The notes under the pieces were generated by a model. That model was not told where the DNA came from. It did no database searches and was given only the letters and a program-made list of their open reading frames with translations. From the NCBI RefSeq assembly GCF_021474405.1, contig NZ_JAKEIO010000060.1:1-44357 (forward strand): 44,357 nt of DNA, in the 5' to 3' direction. The number at the start of each line of letters is the position of its first letter. The stretch's first letter is position 1. Below, piece after piece: positions 32,339-38,984 of this stretch. The position numbers and the translations under genes are program-made. The stretch is from [Streptosporangium] indianense. GTDB lineage: Bacteria > Actinomycetota > Actinomycetes > Streptomycetales > Streptomycetaceae.

Positions 32339-33837
32339 GTGGCCCTGCTTTCGGAGTTGGCGCCTTCTACATCTGTGGGAACGGCGGGCACGGTGCCCGC
32401 CGGGGTCACGGCCCCGGCAGCGGACGCGGCCGCGGACCCGGCCTCCGTGCCGGAAGCCGGACCGGCCGCGGGACCGGCACCCGGCACCCCGGCCGGCCGG
32501 GTCGCCCTGGCGGCCGGGGAACGGCCGGTGCCGCCCTCGGAGCGGGCGATCGCCTCGCGGTAGCGGGCCACCGTCCCTTCCGCGGCCCTGGCCCAGGTGA
32601 AGTGCCGCAGCACCCGTTCCCGCCCGGCCGCGCCGAGGCGGGCGCGCAGGTCCGGGTCGGACAGCAGCCGGCCCAGCCCCGCGGCCAGGGCCCCGGAGTC
32701 CCCCGGCGGCACCGCCAGGCACGTCTCGCCGTCCCGCCCGGCGACCTCGGGGATCGCGCCCCCGGTCGTGGCGAGCAGCGGTGTCCCGGTCGCCATGGCC
32801 TCCGCGGCCGGCAGCGAGAAACCCTCGTAGAGCGACGGCACGCACGCGACCTGCGCCGAGCGCACGAGGTCGACGAGCTCCGCGTCGGTGATGCCCTTGA
32901 CGAACTCCACGACGCCTTCGAGGCCGTAGCGCTCCATCGCCTGGGCGACCGGCCCCTCGGTGGGCCGCTTGCCGACGACGACGAGGTGCGCGGCGGGCTG
33001 CTCGGTGCGTACCTTGGCGAGCGCCTCGACGAGGTGCACCAGGCCCTTCAGCGGCACGTCCGCGCTGGACGTCGTCACGATCCGGCCCGGCACGACGGGC
33101 ACGGAGGGGTCCGGCGAGAACAGGTCGGTGTCGGCGCCGATGTGGACCACGTGGATGCGGTCCTGCCGGACCCCGAGGTGGTCGATGATCTCCTGCTGCG
33201 AGGTGCCGGACACGGTGAGCACGGAGGGCAGCCGGCGCGCGACGCGCTTCTGCATGCGCGTGAAGGCGTACCAGCGCCGCACCGAGTAACGCCGCCGCCG
33301 GCCGTCCGCCGCGTCCAGCTCCAGCTGCCGGTCGACGGTGATGGGGTGGTGGATGGTCGTCACCAGGGGCGCGCCGACATCGCCCAGCAGGCCGTAGCCG
33401 AGGGTCTGGTTGTCGTGCACGACGTCGAACGCGCCACGCCGGGCCCGCAGGTGGCGGCGGGCGCGCAGGGAGAACGTCAGCGGTTCCGGGAAGCCGCCGG
33501 TCCACATCGTCGCCACTTCCAGCGCGTCGATCCAGTCGCGGTACTCGCCGCGCCCCGGCGTGCGGAAGGGATCCGGCTGGCGGTACAGGTCGAGGCTGGG
33601 CAGCTCGGTGAGGCTCAGTCCGTCATGGCCCTCGTCGAGGACGGGGTAGGGCTGGGCTCCGATGACCTCGACCCGGTGGCCCAGGCGGGCCAGTTCACGC
33701 GAGAGGTGCCGGACGTAGACGCCCTGTCCGCCGCAGAACGGGTTCCCTTTATAGGTGAGGAGCGCGATGCGGAGCGGTCGCGAGCCGTCGGCGGCGGGGG
33801 CCTGAGGAGCCCCGGCCTCCCTGGCCTCTGCGGTCAC
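32332..33837 (-). CDS. GT4-family glycosyltransferase
   Basis: A 501-aa GT-B fold glycosyltransferase. The N-terminal acceptor domain begins LRIALLTYKGNPFCGGQGVYVRHLSRELARLGHRVEVIG (GT4 start). The C-terminal donor domain shows IVTTSSADVPLKGLVHLVEALAKV and VACVPSLYEGFSLPAAEAMATGTPLLATTGGAIPEV, the EGF...EAMA E-x7-E motif. After the catalytic domain an about 70-residue Ala/Gly/Pro low-complexity tail (from residue about 430) has no counterpart in typical GT4s. It leads the operon, with a KstR-like box 54 nt upstream overlapping the predicted -35. A retaining transferase, perhaps for a polyprenyl- or lipid-linked sugar, is plausible, but the acceptor is unknown. Confidence 0.93.
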   Translation of the reverse strand: MTAEAREAGAPQAPAADGSRPLRIALLTYKGNPFCGGQGVYVRHLSRELARLGHRVEVIGAQPYPVLDEGHDGLSLTELPSLDLYRQPDPFRTPGRGEYRDWIDALEVATMWTGGFPEPLTFSLRARRHLRARRGAFDVVHDNQTLGYGLLGDVGAPLVTTIHHPITVDRQLELDAADGRRRRYSVRRWYAFTRMQKRVARRLPSVLTVSGTSQQEIIDHLGVRQDRIHVVHIGADTDLFSPDPSVPVVPGRIVTTSSADVPLKGLVHLVEALAKVRTEQPAAHLVVVGKRPTEGPVAQAMERYGLEGVVEFVKGITDAELVDLVRSAQVACVPSLYEGFSLPAAEAMATGTPLLATTGGAIPEVAGRDGETCLAVPPGDSGALAAGLGRLLSDPDLRARLGAAGRERVLRHFTWARAAEGTVARYREAIARSEGGTGRSPAARATRPAGVPGAGPAAGPASGTEAGSAAASAAGAVTPAGTVPAVPTDVEGANSESRATC

Positions 33838-33890
33838 CCTGGGCCCCCTTCTCCCTGCACTGTCCCGCGAGATTACGCCGGGACGCTAAT

Positions 33891-33906
33891 CTAGAACAAG
33901 TTTCAG
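33891..33906. promoter_or_regulatory. KstR-like operator 2 (between GT4 operon and kstR-like gene)
   Basis: CTAGAACAAGTTTCAG (TnnAACnnGTTnnA at 33892-33905) sits in the divergent region. On the minus strand it overlaps a -35-like TTGTTC with TAATCT (33875-33870) 18 nt on. On the plus strand it precedes the regulator gene, as expected for autoregulation. Confidence 0.75.
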
Positions 33907-34048
33907 ACTTGATCGTTCGGAGGCTCTGAATCTACCGGCAGGTAAGGGCGCTGTGAGCAGTGGATCAGGTGATTCACGCCACGACCGGCGCCGTGCCATG
34001 CTGTGCGATCACTCGTCCTCACGGACGGTCACGGAACGGGACCGACAC

Positions 34049-34699
34049 ATGCCCGCGGAAGCCAAGGTGAGCGCCAAGGTGAACAAGCCGGCCAAGGTGG
34101 AAGCCAGAGCGGCAGCCCCCGCCTCCCCGCCCCTCACAGAGCGACAGGAGGCCCGCCGCCGCCGCATCCTGCACGCGAGTGCGCAGTTGGCCAGCCGGGG
34201 CGGTTTCGACGCCGTGCAGATGCGCGAGGTCGCGGAGTCCTCCCAGGTGGCGCTCGGCACGCTGTACCGCTACTTCCCGTCCAAGATCCACCTGCTGGTC
34301 GCCACGATGCAGGACCAGTTGGAGCACATGCACGGCACGCTGCGGAAGAAGCCGCCGCAGGGCGAGACGGCGGCCGAGCGGGTCGCCGAGACGCTGATGC
34401 GGGCCTTCCGGGCCTTGCAGCGCGAGCCGCATCTGGCGGACGCGATGGTCCGCGCACTGACGTTCGCCGACCGCAGCGTGAGCCCGGAGGTCGACCAGGT
34501 CTCCCGCCAGACGACGGCGATCATCCTGGACGCGATGGGCCAGGAGAACCCGACGCCCGAGCAGCTCTCGGCGGTCCGGGTCATCGAGCACACCTGGCAC
34601 TCGGCGCTGATCACCTGGCTGTCGGGCCGGGCCTCGATCGCGCAGGTGAAGATCGACATCGAGACGGTGTGCCGCCTGATCGACCTGACCGCCCCGTAG
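34049..34699 (+). CDS. KstR-like TetR-family repressor
   Basis: A 216-aa TetR regulator closely resembling mycobacterial KstR, the cholesterol-catabolism repressor. The DNA-binding part is TERQEARRRRILHASAQLASRGGFDAVQMREVAESSQVALGTLYRYFPSKIHLLVATM (about 32-90), sharing GG(F/Y)(D/E)AVQMR and VA(L/V)GTLYRYFPSK(I/V)HLLV with KstR. The C-terminal half keeps EAMTRA-, FAD-S-SEVDQV-like spacing (HLADAMVRALTFADRSVSPEVDQV) and the late RVI...W-LITWLSGRAS stretch. KstR is derepressed by steroid CoA-thioesters. ATG 34049 follows GGAACGGGA; an earlier in-frame GTG (33953, AAGGG upstream) would add 32 residues. Its 3' end is transcribed on the other strand from the TPP riboswitch promoter. Confidence 0.88.
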   Translation: MPAEAKVSAKVNKPAKVEARAAAPASPPLTERQEARRRRILHASAQLASRGGFDAVQMREVAESSQVALGTLYRYFPSKIHLLVATMQDQLEHMHGTLRKKPPQGETAAERVAETLMRAFRALQREPHLADAMVRALTFADRSVSPEVDQVSRQTTAIILDAMGQENPTPEQLSAVRVIEHTWHSALITWLSGRASIAQVKIDIETVCRLIDLTAP

Positions 34700-34719
34700 C
34701 CCGCCGCGGACGCCGAGGA

Positions 34720-34914
34720 CCTACGAGACGGGTTCCCTTCGCCGGCATGGTCCGGATCAGGTGATGGGGGTCGCCTTCGGGTCGCCGGGCCTCGCGGCCC
34801 TGCGTCCTTCCGGCCTCTCAGCCCTACCGTCGCAGTCGGCACCAGCGGAAGCCTCAACTGCACTTCCTGCCGACGTCGGCTACTCCGGTCGGACTCCCTC
34901 ACTCGCCTCGTAGG
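34720..34914 (-). promoter_or_regulatory. TPP riboswitch (THI element), orphan
   Basis: On the minus strand, P1 is formed by CCTACGAG at the 5' end (34914-34907) and CTCGTAGG at the 3' end (34727-34720). The invariant CUGAGA is at 34821-34816, and CCUGAUC (34761-34755) is followed by ATGCCGGCGAAGGGA (34747-34733), the TPP-binding pyrophosphate arm. P3 is extended (GTCGGCA...TGCCGAC with inner GGAAG/CTTCC), as in many actinobacterial copies. No thiamine gene follows: the next 880 nt on this strand are antisense to the KstR-like gene, and the next minus-strand CDS is GT4. Confidence 0.9.
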
Positions 34915-34923
34915 CCGACTTCC

Positions 34924-34952
34924 AGCATAGAAACGCCCAAAGCGGAATGAAA
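34924..34952 (-). promoter_or_regulatory. Promoter of the TPP riboswitch RNA
   Basis: TTTCAT (34952-34947), a 17-nt spacer and TATGCT (34929-34924) on the minus strand. The predicted start (about 34917) is 3 nt before P1. It lies 26 nt after the ferredoxin stop, giving the riboswitch its own transcription unit. Confidence 0.65.
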
Positions 34953-34978
34953 CCCCTCTCATCATGATTCTTCGGGCC

Positions 34979-35212
34979 CTACTCCTCCGGCGGGAACACC
35001 GCCTCCCCGCTGTCCCTCAGCGTGATCACGATCGCCTCCGCCGGGCAGCACTCGGCCGCCTCCAGCACCCGCTCGTTGGCGTCCATGTCCGGGGCCGCCG
35101 GACGGGACTGGCGGGCGGAGTCCAGGCGGAAGCCGTCCGGCGCGTGGTGGAGGCACTGCGCGGAGCCGATGCACAGGGAGCGGTCGACCTCGACGTGCCA
35201 GCGGTCGCCCAT
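34979..35212 (-). CDS. Single-cluster ferredoxin, [3Fe-4S] type
   Basis: A 77-aa ferredoxin. The cluster ligands are Cys14 and Cys20 (CIGSAQC) with Cys56 in ECCPAEAI. The position that is Cys in a [4Fe-4S] motif is Ser17 here, so a [3Fe-4S] cluster is predicted, as in Streptomyces P450 redox partners. Length and the terminal acidic tail fit. It starts 3 nt after the aldehyde dehydrogenase stop (35215) and is co-transcribed with it. No P450 gene is in the window; the partner oxygenase must be elsewhere. Candidate partners by analogy with KstR regulons are steroid-27-hydroxylase-type P450s. Confidence 0.93.
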   Translation of the reverse strand: MGDRWHVEVDRSLCIGSAQCLHHAPDGFRLDSARQSRPAAPDMDANERVLEAAECCPAEAIVITLRDSGEAVFPPEE

Positions 35213-35214
35213 CG

Positions 35215-36666
35215 CTAGGCCTGCGCCGGGAGGTGGATCATCTTGTGCTCCAGGTACTCGCCGTACCCCTCGGGGCCGAACTCCCGCCCCAGGCCGGAGT
35301 TCTTGTAGCCGCCGAAGGGCCCCAGCATGTCCAGGCTGAAGGTGTTGACGGAGTACGTGCCGGTACGGACCTGCCGTGCGATGTCGATGCCGTGCTCGAC
35401 GTCCGCCGTCCAGACGCTGCCGCTCAGCCCGTAGTCGGAGTCGTTGGCGATCTTCACGGCGTCGGACTCGTCGTCGTAGGGCAGCAGACAGATCACCGGG
35501 CCGAAGATCTCCTCGCGGGCGATGCGCATGGAGTTGTCGACGTCGCCGAAGAGGGTCGGTTCGACGTACCAGCCCCGGTCCAGCCCGGCCGGACGTCCGC
35601 CGCCGGTGAGGATCTTGGCGCCCTCCTCCTGGCCGATGCGGATGTAGTCGAGGTTGCGCTGCTGCTGGCGCCGGGCCACCAGCGGGCCCACCTGGGTGGC
35701 CGGGTCGAGCGGGTCGCCGACCGTCAGGGCGCCGGCCGCGGTGGCGAGGGCGTCGGCGAACTCGTCGTAGCGAGAGCGGGGCAGGAGGATGCGGGTCTGG
35801 GCGACGCAGGCCTGTCCGTTGTTCATCCAGGCCGCGGGGGCGATGCCCGCCACGGCCGTCTCGAGGTCGGCGTCGGGCAGGACGACCGCCGCGGACTTGC
35901 CGCCCAGTTCGAGCGTCACGCGGGTGAGGTTGCGGGCGGCCACCTCCATCACACGCTTGCCGGCCGCGACCGACCCGGTGAAGGACACCTTGTCGATGCC
36001 GGGGTGCCCGACCAGGTACTCGCTGACCTCCCGGTCGGCGGGCAGGATCGACAGCACGCCCTCCGGCAGCCCGGCCTCGCGGGCGATCTCGCCGAGCAGG
36101 TACGCGTCGAGCGGCGACTCGGGCGAGGGCTTGAGGACGACCGTGCAGCCGGTGAGCAGGGCCGGGGCGAGCTTGGCGGCGGCGACGAACTGCGGGACGT
36201 TCCAGGGGACCACGGCGGCCACGACCCCGACGGGCTCGCGGCGTACGAGGATCCTGCCCAGGACGCCGTCGCGCGGCTCCTCGTGGGTGAAGTTCCGGGC
36301 GACGGTGATCGCCGAGTCCCAGACCATGACCGCGCCGAGGGCCTGGGCGAGGACGCTCCAGGAGTACGGCGAGCCGTTCTGGGCGGAGATCACGCGGGCG
36401 ATCTCGTCGTGCCTCGTGGCGATGGCGTCCTTGATCCGCCCGACGACCTCGATCCGTTCGTCGAGGGTCATGCGCGGCCAGGGCCCCTCGTCGAAGGCCC
36501 GCCGCGCCGCCGCCACGGCCCGGTCCACATCCGCCGTGGAGGCGTGCGGGACGCGTCCGATGACCTCCTCGGTGTGCGGCGAGACCACCTCGATGACGTC
36601 CCGGCCCAGGGGGTCGGTCAACTCCCCGCCGATGAACAGCTGTCCGTGTTCCACGAGTTCGGTCAT
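35215..36666 (-). CDS. NAD-dependent aldehyde dehydrogenase
   Basis: A 483-aa aldehyde dehydrogenase. Cofactor and catalytic motifs: VVAAVVPWNVPQFVAAAKLAPALLTGCTVVLKPSPESP, the FTGSVAAGKRV loop, VTLELGGKSAAVV with the general-base Glu, and NNGQACVAQTRIL with the nucleophilic Cys. The C-terminus shows EEIFGPVICLLPYDDESDAVKIANDSDYGLSGSVWT and NTFSLDMLGPFGGYKNSGLGREFG. ATG 36666 has GGGAGGCAG about 9 nt upstream. A KstR-like box lies about 110 nt upstream in the divergent gap. The aldehyde substrate is unknown; oxidation of a steroid side-chain or fatty aldehyde would fit the operator. Confidence 0.94.
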   Translation of the reverse strand: MTELVEHGQLFIGGELTDPLGRDVIEVVSPHTEEVIGRVPHASTADVDRAVAAARRAFDEGPWPRMTLDERIEVVGRIKDAIATRHDEIARVISAQNGSPYSWSVLAQALGAVMVWDSAITVARNFTHEEPRDGVLGRILVRREPVGVVAAVVPWNVPQFVAAAKLAPALLTGCTVVLKPSPESPLDAYLLGEIAREAGLPEGVLSILPADREVSEYLVGHPGIDKVSFTGSVAAGKRVMEVAARNLTRVTLELGGKSAAVVLPDADLETAVAGIAPAAWMNNGQACVAQTRILLPRSRYDEFADALATAAGALTVGDPLDPATQVGPLVARRQQQRNLDYIRIGQEEGAKILTGGGRPAGLDRGWYVEPTLFGDVDNSMRIAREEIFGPVICLLPYDDESDAVKIANDSDYGLSGSVWTADVEHGIDIARQVRTGTYSVNTFSLDMLGPFGGYKNSGLGREFGPEGYGEYLEHKMIHLPAQA

Positions 36667-36774
36667 GGCCGACTGCCTCCCCGGGAGCATTCTCTGACGG
36701 CTCATCAGATATGCCCACTGATACCAGCCCCGCCCCGAGGAGTCCACGGACCGCGCACCACGGGAGACTCCTCG

Positions 36775-36790
36775 CTGGAACCCGTTCTAG
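36775..36790. promoter_or_regulatory. KstR-like operator 3 (ALDH-ferredoxin / MBL hydrolase)
   Basis: CTGGAACCCGTTCTAG (TnnAACnnGTTnnA at 36776-36789), an inverted repeat in the 157-nt divergent region. On the plus strand TATAGT (36792-36797) follows directly, so the box would cover the -35/-10 spacer of the MBL gene promoter. On the minus strand it lies upstream of the aldehyde dehydrogenase. Confidence 0.78.
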
Positions 36791-36823
36791 TTATAGTGAC
36801 GGGAGCCGGCGACAGGGGAGCCC

Positions 36824-37888
36824 ATGACACAGGTGACCGAACACGGCGGAGGCGTCCGGTCGCTCCGGGTCCCGATCCCGGACAACCCGCTCGGCCACAC
36901 CCTGGTGTACGTCGTCGAAACCGACCGGGGCCCGGTGCTGATCGACACCGGCTGGGACGACCCGGAGTCCTGGGACACCCTCACGCAGGGCCTCACCGCC
37001 TGCGGCACCTCGGTCGCCGGGATCCACGGCGTGGTCATCACCCACCACCACCCCGACCACCACGGCCTGTCCGGCCGGGTCCGGGAGGCGTCGGGCGCCT
37101 GGATCGCGATGCACGCGGCGGACATCGCGGTCGTACGACGCACCCGCGAGGCCCGTCCTGAGCGCTGGTACGCATACATGGCGGACAAGCTCGCCGCGGC
37201 CGGTGCGCCCGAGGAGCACATCGCGCCGCTGCGCCGGGCCCGGCCCCGCGCCCTGCCCGGCTTCTCCCCGGCCCTGCCCGACCGCGACATCGTCCCGGGC
37301 GAGCTCCTGGAGCTGCCCGGCCGCCGGCTGCGCGCGATCTGGACCCCCGGGCACACGCCGGGCCACGTCTGCCTCCACCTGGAGGAGACCCACCCGACGC
37401 AACTCCCGGGGCACGGCCGCCTGTTCAGCGGCGACCACCTCCTGCCCGGCATCACCCCGCACATCGGCCTCTACGAGGACCCGGACGACGACGGGGGTAC
37501 CCCCTGTGCGAGCGGAACCGAGAGCTTGGGGGAGGTCACCGACCCCCTCGGCGACTACCTGGACTCCCTGGAACGCGTCGGCCGCCTGGCCCCGGCCGAG
37601 GTGCTCCCGGCCCACCAGCACCCGTTCTCCGACACCGCCGCCCGCGTCGGCGCGCTGCTCACCCACCACGAGTCCCGCCTGAACGACCTGCTGGCCCTGC
37701 TCGCCGAGCCCCTCACCCCCTGGCAGCTCGCCGAACGCATGGAGTGGAACCGCCCCTGGGGCCAGATCCCCTACGGCTCCCGGAACATCGCCGTCTCCGA
37801 GGCCGAGGCGCATCTGCGGCGCCTGGTGAAGCTGGGGCGCGCTGAGGCGGTCCCGGGGAGCGAGCCGGTGACGTACGTGGCGGTCTGA
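36824..37888 (+). CDS. Metallo-beta-lactamase-fold hydrolase
   Basis: A 354-aa MBL-fold protein. Zinc ligands are in THHHPDHHG (residues 74-80 region), WTPGHTPGHVCLHL (about 178-191) and LFSGDHLLPGITPHIGLY (about 205-222). A HQHPF near 265 is the last His. The C-terminal winged-helix-like part (LAERMEWNRPWGQIPYGSRNIAVSEAEAHLRRLVKLGRAEAV) is typical of the MBL/CoA-thioester or lactonase-like group. The residues GGTPCASGTESLGEV (about 224-238) come from an inserted palindromic element. CAGGGGAG lies 4 nt before the ATG. Likely a thioesterase or lactonase; the divergent ALDH and the shared KstR-like box suggest a lipid or steroid substrate. Confidence 0.9.
   Translation: MTQVTEHGGGVRSLRVPIPDNPLGHTLVYVVETDRGPVLIDTGWDDPESWDTLTQGLTACGTSVAGIHGVVITHHHPDHHGLSGRVREASGAWIAMHAADIAVVRRTREARPERWYAYMADKLAAAGAPEEHIAPLRRARPRALPGFSPALPDRDIVPGELLELPGRRLRAIWTPGHTPGHVCLHLEETHPTQLPGHGRLFSGDHLLPGITPHIGLYEDPDDDGGTPCASGTESLGEVTDPLGDYLDSLERVGRLAPAEVLPAHQHPFSDTAARVGALLTHHESRLNDLLALLAEPLTPWQLAERMEWNRPWGQIPYGSRNIAVSEAEAHLRRLVKLGRAEAVPGSEPVTYVAV
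37493..37535. repeat. Streptomyces small palindromic element inside a CDS
   Basis: A run GGGGGTACCCCC then ...GAGAGCTTGGGGGA inside the MBL gene. I know this short sequence family (GGGGGTACCCCC with a GAGCGAAGCCGAGAG-type centre) as a repeated element in Streptomyces. Here it is in frame, adding about 14 residues to a loop. Confidence 0.7.
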
Positions 37889-37936
37889 CGTACATGGCGG
37901 CCTGACGTACGTGGTGATCTGACGTACGTGGTGATC
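37869..37936. repeat. 17-nt tandem repeat, four copies
   Basis: Units at 37869-37885, 37886-37902, 37903-37919 and 37920-37936, based on TGACGTACGTGGTGATC; copies 3 and 4 are identical, 1 and 2 differ by a few bases. The first copy encodes the end of the MBL protein and the second contains its TGA. Each unit has the palindrome ACGTACGT (copy 2 changed). The remaining gap to 38134 shows nothing else I recognise. Confidence 0.85.
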
Positions 37937-38134
37937 CGAGTACGGAGCGCGGAGAGGCGTGCGGGTCGTGACAGGCAGGTGCGCGCGCAGCGGTGCACGC
38001 CCCTGAAGCACCAAAACGCGCCCTTCGCACGCCCCTGACCATCGGCCAACTGTCCGGATAGCGTGCCCGGCGGGGTGCGGTCACCAGCACGCGATCACCG
38101 GAAAGTGCATGGGGGGCTTGTCGTGGGGGGAAGC

Positions 38135-38827
38135 ATGTCCGCGGAGATGTTCGTCTCCGCGTTCCATCGGCTCGGCTGGGACACATCGATGGCGCAGCGG
38201 GGAGCCGCGGGGTATTCATCGGTGCGGAGTTGGCGCAATTCGCAGACCGGGCAGGTGGCCGCGGCGGGTGCGGCCGCGATGGCGGTGCCGGGGGCGCACG
38301 CGGTGGCCATGGTCGGCGATGTGGCGTTCCTGCTGCACAAGATGTCCGTCTGCGCGTGGGGCATCGGCTTCAAGATGGGCGCCACGGTGGACGGCGAGGA
38401 CGATCTCGCCGTCATCCTCGCCCTCTGGGCCGACGCCCTGGAGCCGGACGCGTTGAGCGTGACCTCGGCGGGGGCCGCGGCATCGGCGGGCTTCATCGCG
38501 TTCAACGTCGCGTATCCGACGTACGGAACCGCCGTGATGGCCAAGGCACTCGCCCTGGGCGCGGGCAGCGGTGTGTCCGTGGTCGGGGGGAAGATCGTCG
38601 GGAAGAAGGGTGCCAAGGCCGCCGCGAAACTCAGCAAGCCGTTCATCAACAAGATCGCGCAGAAAGCGGCGGTGAAATTCTCCGCGGTTCTGGGATCGAA
38701 AGCGGTGACGGGCTTCGTTCCGGTCCTGGGCGCCCTCGCCGGGGCGGGGATCAACGCTTTCTTCGTCTCCAAATTCGCCGACGCGGCCGAGAGCTATTAC
38801 CGACACAAGCTGGCCGCCGGGGGCTGA
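38135..38827 (+). CDS. Hydrophobic Ala/Gly-rich protein, unknown (EcsC/DUF697-like impression)
   Basis: A 230-aa protein. The N-terminal SAEMFVSAFHRLGWDTSMAQRGAAGYSSVRSWRN is followed by a long Ala/Gly/Val-rich stretch (about 40-75), an acidic helix (GEDDLAVILALWADAL), further Ala-rich helices, a Lys-rich segment (GGKIVGKKGAKAAAKLSKPFINKIAQKAAVKF, about 150-180) and a hydrophobic FVPVLGALAGAGINAFFVSKFADAAESYYRHKL tail. The order, soluble start then paired amphipathic helices with GAGINA and SYY ending, reminds me of EcsC/DUF697-type proteins. I chose ATG 38135 with GGGGGAAGC upstream. It lies between the MBL gene and a DUF5753 regulator, as a single gene. Function not known. Confidence 0.72.
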   Translation: MSAEMFVSAFHRLGWDTSMAQRGAAGYSSVRSWRNSQTGQVAAAGAAAMAVPGAHAVAMVGDVAFLLHKMSVCAWGIGFKMGATVDGEDDLAVILALWADALEPDALSVTSAGAAASAGFIAFNVAYPTYGTAVMAKALALGAGSGVSVVGGKIVGKKGAKAAAKLSKPFINKIAQKAAVKFSAVLGSKAVTGFVPVLGALAGAGINAFFVSKFADAAESYYRHKLAAGG

Positions 38828-38984
38828 GAACCGGCCACCGCGCCCGCGCCCCGGCGCTCCACCCGCCCGGGCGTGCACGCGCCTTCGGCATACTCCGGAT
38901 GGCGTCGGGGCATCGCCCCTAGGATGACGTGCCGCGACGCTTCAGCGCGTGCGGAGTTGCGTTCCACCGCGAGGAGACATGCCC

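Noticed and set aside
34270..34965. Minus-strand 231-codon frame downstream of the TPP riboswitch, a possible regulated gene
   Set aside because: It starts upstream of the riboswitch promoter, is antisense to the KstR-like gene and shows no protein-family features.
37869..37936. CRISPR array
   Set aside because: The 17-nt units are directly adjacent with no spacers and no cas genes are present.
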